Positions 57,095 through 64,000 of a stretch of 64,000 bases of DNA are shown piece by piece. Numbering within the stretch: position 1 is the stretch's first letter; each line of letters starts with the position of its first letter. Where the stretch lies: NCBI GenBank assembly GCA_944472155.2, contig OX235271.1:100019256-100083255 (forward strand). The letters are read 5' to 3'. The DNA is from Trichobilharzia szidati. Lineage: Eukaryota; Platyhelminthes; Trematoda; Strigeidida; Schistosomatidae. A program made the position numbers and the translations under genes. The notes below the pieces were generated by a model that was not told where the DNA came from, searched no databases, and saw only the letters and a program-made list of their open reading frames with translations.

Positions 57095-57310
57095 TTGACA
57101 TTGGATAAACAACCGTTCAAAGCAAGGGAACACTCCATGTTCCTTTCTTCATTCCTGAGAAACGGGGGACGAACTGTGAACTACAATGAGCATGACGCAA
57201 ATGAATCGCTGAGAATAAAAATGATCACCACTTTCAATCTTCCATCCAAAGTTAATGTCGAAAGATTCTACTCAAACTTAATTAGGTATTTCCAGCAGTT
57301 TATAATATAG
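57095..57310 (+). other. short open frame upstream of the PLE tail, unrecognised
   Basis: 71 codons beginning MTLDKQPFKAREHSMFLSSF, without known motif. It ends just before the PLE terminal-type words GTTGTGTTCTCTGAGCTGG at about 57325. It is listed only because of its position. Confidence 0.2.
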
Positions 57311-57321
57311 TGAGTAGTTGA

Positions 57322-58125
57322 ATTAGTTGTGTTCTCTGAGCTGGTTAATTTAGCTGCAAAGCAACATAACACCAACAACAAGCCAACAACACAGATCACA
57401 AGAAAATTGATCCTATCACATATAAAAATAACTCTCAAATAACAGCTCTAATATTAAGACTGTTTGAAAATGATATAGCACACAAGCCAGCCAGCACAAT
57501 CACTTCATTTGATATTGCGCGAACCAAAACATCCGACAGAAAAAGAAGATAAAATTAATACCATTTACAAAATAAATTGTAAGAACTGCAAAAAACATTA
57601 CATCGGTCAGAGTGGGCGTCCCCTTCGAATCCGAATCCAAGAACACAAATTAACTGTTAAAAGACAAAATGTACATATTCTTTCGTACCAATGCATGTAG
57701 ATAATTATGGACACCAATTTGATTGGGATAATGTAGAAGTCTTAAATACAGGAAGCATGAGAAATGCCAGGGAATTCTTACAAGCCTGGTACTCAAGTGA
57801 ATTAGCAAATAATAAATACATTATTATAGACCAAGTTTATCAGCTAGTAAAAATTTATTCACATGACAAGAAAACTCGAATTCCAAGTGAATAAAAATGA
57901 TCAATGGAGACGTAAATCAACAACCAGTCACGACAGCGGTTACAAGGAGACAAAATTATATCATTCATGGAGAATTTAAATAAGTCCACTTTATACTAAA
58001 ACCTGCGCTGAAAATATTGTCTAGAAAGAAGGACGACGTAAGCTTCGCGATTAAATCAACCAGCTAAGAGAACACAATTAATTCAATATCATTAACTTGA
58101 ACCTCGAATCTTCTCCATTATTTCA
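57322..58125 (+). mobile_element. Penelope-like element tail, family C
   Basis: The left edge carries GAATTAGTTGTGTTCTCTGAG (terminal block in inverted sense), then a coding remnant (to 57894). The 3' terminal block at 57860-58125 follows: AATAAAAATGATCA, ACCAGTCACGACAGCGG, AATAAGTCCACTTTATACT, CTGCGCTGAAAATATTG, GTAAGCTTCGCG, GAGAACACAATTAATTC. Inverted scraps at the left and the direct block at the right repeat the arrangement of the 28.9-kb and 44.5-kb elements. Confidence 0.75.
57395..57894 (+). pseudogene. PLE GIY-YIG endonuclease, frameshifted
   Basis: The first frame decodes to ITALILRLFENDIAHKPAST, the linker ahead of the endonuclease. The frame at 57509-57700 reads KINTIYKINCKNCKKHYIGQ then SGRPLRIRIQEHKLTVKRQN, the GIY-YIG core with the Arg and EHK positions kept. 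The frame at 57691-57894 carries HVDNYGHQFDWDNVEVLNTG, MRNAREFLQAWYSSE and KYIIIDQVYQ, the C-terminal helix block (normally REFLEAWxS). Together they cover the whole domain in three frames. Confidence 0.75.
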
Positions 58126-58430
58126 AATATTGCGTCCTGATTGGTTGAATATCCTCCTAGAAGTCTCAGCAAGAAGGCTTAATATGCTAACCACGACAAA
58201 ACAATAACTAAGTGGCAAATCAAGAGTATATAGAAATTAGGAAATTTATAACTTATAAACTCAAATAGTGAGTGGGATTTTCAAGTGTTCTGATTGACTT
58301 CAAGTTAGAGCACAAACCAGTATCAGGTAGAGAACCACTGAAAACCTTGAAGTATTGAACAGTTGTTTATACCTAGTTTGAATGGCAGTGGTACTATAAT
58401 GTGAAATTAGTAGAATTTTTATAACAGAAT
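58126..58430. other. short anonymous spacer
   Basis: No recognisable feature between the PLE tail and the next RTE copy. Confidence 0.5.
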
Positions 58431-58432
58431 TA

Positions 58433-59412
58433 TTATTATTATTTCTTTTAATTCCTAGAGCAACATAGGGCTTCCACCATGCGTCTCCATTGCGTTCGGT
58501 TCTCTGCTAGAGTCTTCACCTGGCTCCAAGTCTGCCCACATGCTTTCATCTCCTCTTCACATGACCTCCTCCAAGTCACCCTTGCACTGACAACCAACTC
58601 GCCGCTTCCCTTTCGGGTTCCACTCGAGCAGTGTCTTGTCTAGTGATGTCACTTGATGGTTTCCTTTGAGTATGGCCAATCCATCTCCATTTCTTCCTAC
58701 CTATTTGTTGCACAATCTGTTCCTGCTGGGTCGATTTGCTCCCACAGGTCCCTGTCGCTGATCTTTTCTGGCCATCTGATCTTGAGTATTGAGCGAAGAC
58801 AGCTATTGACGAAGGTCTGTAGTTTGTTTGAGGTGCTCTTTATGACGCGCAGTGCAAGTTTCTGATCCGTACAGTAGCACTGACTTCACATTGGAGTTGA
58901 AAATCCGGATCTTATTCTTCCTTCATGCTGAGTGCTGTTGACCTCCACACAGACTTGAGATTAATGAAAGCTTGCCTTGCTTTCCCGATTCTTGTTTTGA
59001 TATCCTCGTCAGTTCCACCTGTAGTTGGAACGATGCTTCCCATGTAGGTAAAGTAGGTTGTTTCTTTCAGATTCCTCCCATTTATGCTGACTGTTGTCTG
59101 TTGTTGTTGCTGTTGCTATTGGTGTTATCCAGAAATCTTCATCACCTCTGTTTTCTCTATGTTCACCTGAAGTCCTATCTTTGATGCTTCTTCTGCTAAC
59201 TTGTTGCTTTTCGCTTGCATGTCTTCCAGTTTGTGGGAAATCAGACATATATCATCGGCGAAGTCCAGATCCTCCAAGTTTTTGTGTGAGTCCATTTTAT
59301 CCCTGTTTCCTCAATACCCGCTCTCTGTCGCATTATCCAGTCTACTGCAATCAGGAAAATCACTGGCGATAGTAGGCAGCCAGCTTGTCTTACTCCCGTC
59401 TTCACTTAGAAG
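58433..59412 (-). mobile_element. RTE LINE, 5'-truncated, well-preserved 3' third
   Basis: The plus strand begins with (ATT)n and the TTTAATTCCTAGAGCAAC end. Read on the minus strand from 59412, the sequence decodes to KTGVRQAGCLLSPVIFLIAV, then LDFADDICLISHKLEDMQAK (about 59275-59215, intact FADD), EEASKIGLQVNIEKTEVMKI, a Q-rich CAA-repeat stretch with stops, VSINGRNLKE and GTDEDIKTRIGKARQAF. It ends with the usual non-coding 3' region. The family 3' end is conserved enough to serve as the reference for the shorter fragments. Truncation at 59412 removes the fingers and endonuclease. Confidence 0.85.
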
Positions 59413-60292
59413 GAATTGCTGGTCTTTTATATATACGTTGAATTTGTCGAAAAGCTACTGCGTCTAACCTATTTTACCAGAGTTATCTAATAATTTTCAG
59501 ACAAAATTCATTTTTATGCTTTCAACGATTTATGATGACGAGGTATTTTTTTTTACTGTAGGTGTGTTATAATTCACTGCTTACCGCCATTTAGATTATT
59601 AAGTTTACTGAGGCGGGAAGATAAAGTATTTTGGTTTATTTGTCTAGAGGAAGTGAAGTGGAATTTCTCACTTACTTCGAATATTCTGTTGCTTTTTAAT
59701 GTAATCACTGAAATTAATTTCGCTTTCCACCTTCGAAATTTTCTGCATACATAATCTTTAACATTTATTGAAAGACAGAATTATATTGTAGGTCAGGTAT
59801 ATCAAGTGCTAACAATTAAGAATGCAATGTTTGTGCACACGTATGTCAGTGTAACTTGTTCCTTTTTTGTGTGTGTGATTAGTCTGCATTTGAAAGTTCG
59901 TTTGATGTTTAATTTCTCCTGTATGCCTTAATTTATTAGTCCCTTAATTTTATTCTGGTTAATGCTGAATGTAGGCAGTAAGCATGAGGGTGCAGTTATT
60001 CAGCAGAAAAGTTTAATGATTCCATTGGTATGTGTTCTGAATAGCTGGAAATATATGCCTTGATTGTCCGGGATTAACATGCATGCATGTGATTTAATAA
60101 TCTCATAGTTTAATACATATTTGTATTTCAGTATTAAGATTTTAGATTCAAGTTAAAAATGAATGCGCGTAACTAGGATAGACTTTGTCCAAACGTAGAT
60201 ACACCAGTGCTTATGAAATCCTAAAATAATTCGTTAACATAATTTTATAAATTATTAACTATCTACTTACACTGAATAAAGATAGTGTTTTA
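59413..60292. other. anonymous AT-rich DNA, no gene recognised
   Basis: Nothing recognised. Confidence 0.45.
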
Positions 60293-60295
60293 ACT

Positions 60296-60830
60296 ATGTG
60301 GTTGAGTGGCCCGCGATGCTCAAGCTAGGATCACAAAAGCAAAACAGACTTCCATTATGGAGCATCACAGCAGTTATCACAAGGAACAAGATCGGAAAAT
60401 TTAGTCTCAACGTCAAATCAGTGCTCTTACATGGTTCAGAGACTTGGTGCATGTCATCAAAAGTATTTCTAGAGGACAATTGGAGACTTTCATCTACATC
60501 TGCTCAATGTTGACGGCCGGAGATAGGATAAGCAACACATAGATCTCTAGCAGTGAACAAACCGACAACCTACAGCCCAACAAATATGCAGAAAGAAGTG
60601 GAGGTGGGTTGGAAATACGCTGACGGAACCTTAAAGTGATGTTACGGGCCAGGTAGATACTCCAGGGCACCTTGATGGGAAACTATGAGTTGGGGATCAA
60701 AAAGTAACATGCAGAAGGTCAGATAAATAGGAAATGAAAGCTTGTGAGTAACCGTGAAGCTGTTTGAAAATAATGGCAATGGATATGTTCTCCTTGGAGC
60801 ATAAAGAACGAACGGTAAATTAGAATGTGA
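60296..60830 (+). mobile_element. RTE-like LINE 3'-end fragment
   Basis: The 71-codon frame at 60298-60513 reads LPLWSITAVITRNKIGKFSL then NVKSVLLHGSETWCMSSKVF, the RT thumb block (NxxVKSVLLYGxETWR). Non-coding-looking decay follows with CCCAACAAATATGCAGAAAG and GGAGGTGGGTTGG (the MQxKxxVxVG block), and the copy ends near 60830 (GAACGAACGG). Frames are broken throughout. Confidence 0.7.
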
Positions 60831-62525
60831 TGGATAAATCACTTCAATTTCGTCGTTCAAACAGCTTGGCTAAATCATACTGTATTTTTTCCCTTGAGTC
60901 TTATGTATGTCTAATAATTTTCGTAATATGTATTCTATCCAATAATTTCTGCAATGTTTATGTTATGTTTATCTTTTGGTATTGAAGTGAATGGATAGTA
61001 CTTAATTTAGTTTTCTTCTGACGGACTGCCAGTGAACTAGGAAAACTGTTGTTATTCGCTTTCAATACTTCAACACTGACCATCACAATACCATGCTCAT
61101 ACTGACAAGACACTAAAGACGGACTGAGAAAAGAAGATTAATACTTTCAGGGAAAAGGGAAATAACCAGAAATTAGGCCTATTTAATATAATTACCTTGC
61201 GTGAGCAACTGATTGCAAGTTTAATGTGCAAAATCTGCGTCCTGACTGATTAGCAACGTACCGATGAAATTCACTGGCATGATTTGTGATTTATCTTGAA
61301 GTCGAATGCTCAATCCTCAGCTGAAAAGAAATAAAACAGACTTATGTTATGTCTCCTTTCCGGTCTAGCAGATTTCATGATCTTTTGTATTCCCACATAA
61401 ATTGTCTGTCTTTAGCCTATATGTGTGACATTCTCAAGAAATGCATCGTTACATTATGAGAGCATATTAGTTTCAGTGCCATCTAAAAGCTGCTTTCCAA
61501 CCGCATCAGTTATAAAATTTTCGTACCGGTGCTAATTAGCTCCAAGAATGGTATTTTCTGAAGGAATCTGGTTCACCTCGGCATTCACTTAGCTGTTAAT
61601 CGAAATCAGTTACTAAAAGCATATCTTACTTTCTAGATCTTTATCACCACACACTCACAATTTCAGGAGGGATTCAGATAACGACCGAAAGGCTATAATT
61701 TGGCCGCAGTAGAAATTCGATAGATAGCAATCCCCACTTTCTGTTAACTTGCAATATAACACGATTGCCAATCAGTGTCTTGTGTTTGTTTTCATATATA
61801 ACTTGAAGAGTTTCATCAGTTTTGTCTTCCATTGGGAATTCCTTTTAATCCATCCTGCAGGTTATCACTAAAGCACAATGGGTTGAAATTAGTTTGTTGC
61901 GATTTCTGGGTACTTTTGTTCGCAGTTCATGGTTGTGGGTGTGCATTACTGGAGAGTTGCTTTGAACCAAGATGAAACGCTTGAACGGTGCTTAGTTTTC
62001 AAGCATTTTTAGGGGGTGTTGTAATTTAATCAAATAAATCTTAATTGTTTTTGTGATGCAGTGCTGTATCTATGTTTATGGAATATCATGTGAAGGAACG
62101 AAAGAAAAACCATTTCACTGATAGCAGAATTGAAAGGAATGGTCTACGAAAACATGGTATCAACGATTATTATCAGATATATGACTTTAAAATAAACTGA
62201 AATCCATTTCATTTACAGGGGGGGGTGTTCCCTTTAACAAGGAATGATTAGTGTGAAACTGCTCTCTAGCTAATTCTAATCAGTTAGAACTGGAGCTTGA
62301 GTAAACGGGAGCTAGTATTAAATTGTTGCTGAGTTTATTTAACATCTTGTTCAAATCCTTCAGGAAACTATGTTCTTGCTTGTTCTTTTCATTTCAGCCT
62401 GCACGGCTCATATCATTAGCCTGCTGAATGGTTTTATACTTAATGTGATAGTAGAATTTGGACATTTTAGAGGAATATAATTCTGTTCTAGATACTTTTA
62501 TTTGGTGAAGGAAAATGAAAACAAG
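60831..62525. other. anonymous AT-rich DNA, no gene recognised
   Basis: A run of eight G lies at about 62218-62225 after a T/C-rich stretch, of unknown meaning. No gene or shared repeat noticed. Confidence 0.4.
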
Positions 62526-62529
62526 TGAG

Positions 62530-63200
62530 TTAGCGAAAAGACTATTTTTAGCGAATTTATTATCGAACTGTACAATTATATATATATATTTGTTTGAAAT
62601 AAAAGTATGAATTGCGACAAATTATTTGTGACAATAATCATAGTTAAATATCAAGGGACAAACTAAGTTGTGTAGTGTGTAAAATAGTCCATGGAATGCA
62701 TAATTCTAATAAGGCGGTGTAGAACTAACAGAATTAGGAAGCATTAAAAAATATTATTTTCACAAAGTGAATATTTGGATAAAATAATATCGCAAAAATA
62801 TTATATTGAAACAACACCGGAGATTGTTCAAAGCGAAAATGATAACACCCGTCGAAATTATATGGGATGGGATGGATATACAAACTGAATAAACAAAATC
62901 AAAAATAAATAGAGTCAAAGTAGAAATAGGGGATTAAAATGTTTGATTATAAACGGATTAGGATCATGAAAGAAGGAGCGGCCAAAGCTTCAGTAATACA
63001 GATAAGTTGGATACGTGATGATGTTGGCAGGTTATATTTCGCCTTATACATAACTTTAAAAGAAGGATAAGTAGATATAGGGTGACCAGTGTCGGTGTTC
63101 AATTATTACGTTTCTTATAGTTTCATTTCCACGTCATTGTAATCAATATACTTAGCTTCACAGGATTAAGTGAACTGGTAAATGCTTACATACTTGGTCA
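62530..63200 (-). mobile_element. Penelope-like element tail, family A copy 4
   Basis: The terminal block at 62530-62590 (GTTAGCGAAAAGAC, then GAACTGTACAATTATATATA) matches 13640-13720. The GIY-YIG region on the minus strand (about 63180-63000) is decayed: GTTGGCAGGTTATA, GACCAGTGTCGGTGTTCAATTATTACG (plus) match TTGGCAGGTTGTTC and GACCAGTGTTGACGAAATGTTCGATTATTGC of copy 1. Its upstream edge (TTAAGTGAACTGG) is again at the same site. Confidence 0.65.
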
Positions 63201-63524
63201 GCTGCTGGGTCTTGTACTTCAGGTCATTAAACAGACTACTGCCAACGATGACGTAGAGAACATCCTTTTCGGAGATCGCAAGACGCTCCTTTTTAGAATG
63301 TTGGCAGCTAGGTTAACTCTAAACTCAAAGTTCATACGTAGTATTTTCTTGGATACAAACGTCAGTTAAAATTCTGAAGGTTTTAAGTGTATATTTTTGT
63401 CCGTCAGCTTGGAAGTCATTACTAGTGTCAGTAGTGATAACAGTGGTGAGATAAGTATGTATAAGATACATATTAGATAAGTTTACTTGATAAACCACAC
63501 AATGATGCAATGTTGACAACTGGA

Positions 63525-63860
63525 TTACGTTTTGAGCACAATTGGGAAATCCAGGTCTATTAGGTTATCAGAACATAAGCATTTTGCTACATCTAGAATG
63601 ACTAACCCCACTAAGTTAAGTAATATCGTACGAAGCTCGGCCATAGCTATCCATACGTTTGCCAATAATCATTAAAATGGATGGGATAGGGTAAAATTAT
63701 TTAATATAAAGAGAGAGAAGTTAATTACCTAATTCTTGTTCATCAAATCATCACCGAATGCATGCAGTAGGAATGATGCAATGTCTATCCCAGATATACG
63801 AAAGGTGTGTTGAAAACAGAAAGGAGTGTATCTACATAAAGCAAGTTAGGAAGCCCCTCG
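63525..63860 (+). pseudogene. Penelope-like element tail, family B, decayed
   Basis: Plus-strand pieces decode to LSEHKHFATSRMTNPTKLSN, SAIAIHTFANNH, WDRVKLF, then FIKSSPNACSRNDAMSIPDI. They correspond to LSEHKNLAKVRMVDPEKISS, SAIALHALT, WERVKIL and FIESTPNTCNRNDSSLIPEI of the other family B copies. Stops and a shift break it. It is preceded by GTTTTGAGCACAATT, a scrap of the terminal block. Confidence 0.7.
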
Positions 63861-64000
63861 TTAACTTATCTAATATGTATTTTATACATACTTTTCTCGT
63901 CACTAATATCACTCTTTTTATTCCATTGCTTTCCTAGAGAAACAAAAGGTTTCAAGTCAAAGCTCTGAATTTTCAGTAGCAGCAATGTTTTTTAAATTTT

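Noticed and set aside
62218..62225. Run of eight G as a G-quadruplex
   Set aside because: A single run without three partner runs nearby cannot form an intramolecular quadruplex.

Overview
The window looks like non-genic, repeat-packed nuclear DNA of a flatworm, most likely a blood fluke (Schistosoma or a close relative). The grounds are AT-rich sequence, no long host reading frame, and a repeat population typical of schistosomes: RTE-clade (SR2/SjR2-like) LINEs, a CR1/jockey-type LINE, Penelope-like elements (PLEs, Cercyon-like) with GIY-YIG endonuclease tails, and tRNA-headed SINEs carrying a hammerhead ribozyme like that of the schistosome Sm-alpha repeat. I recognise no host gene, rRNA or functional tRNA. 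The species call is inference; family-level calls rest on motifs read from the sequence.

Layout. 2.0-8.3 kb holds the best-preserved block: a long but broken RTE element (minus strand, 2023-4988) abutting a CR1/jockey-type element (4989 to about 8300, minus) whose 929-codon endonuclease + reverse transcriptase frame is uninterrupted. 9.2-12.2 kb has a decayed RTE copy (minus) beside an internally deleted one (plus). 13.3-22.7 kb is mostly PLE remnants, including the cleanest PLE tail (20518-21129) and a roughly 205-bp-armed inverted repeat (22067-22652). 24.5-30.2 kb carries several tRNA-derived SINEs, the best hammerhead (27181-27240) and a PLE tail enclosed by inverted terminal repeats (28862-29883). 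30.2-44 kb is sparse: an old LINE reverse-transcriptase remnant (33.7-34.9 kb), PLE and RTE fragments, and SINEs. 44.5-46.2 kb is a nested locus: a PLE terminal palindrome split by a 5'-truncated RTE copy with a 10-bp target duplication, followed by another PLE tail. 48-64 kb repeats the theme: RTE fragments on both strands, SINEs, PLE tails and long anonymous AT-rich stretches.

How they work together. The autonomous-type parts are the LINE endonuclease/reverse transcriptases (target-primed reverse transcription) and the PLE RT plus GIY-YIG proteins. SINE copies would depend on LINE enzymes in trans. Nearly every copy is truncated or frameshifted; only the CR1/jockey-type frame looks potentially competent. 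Element boundaries in the feature list are approximate (usually within 10-30 bases) because they were set by eye from repeat-to-repeat comparison.
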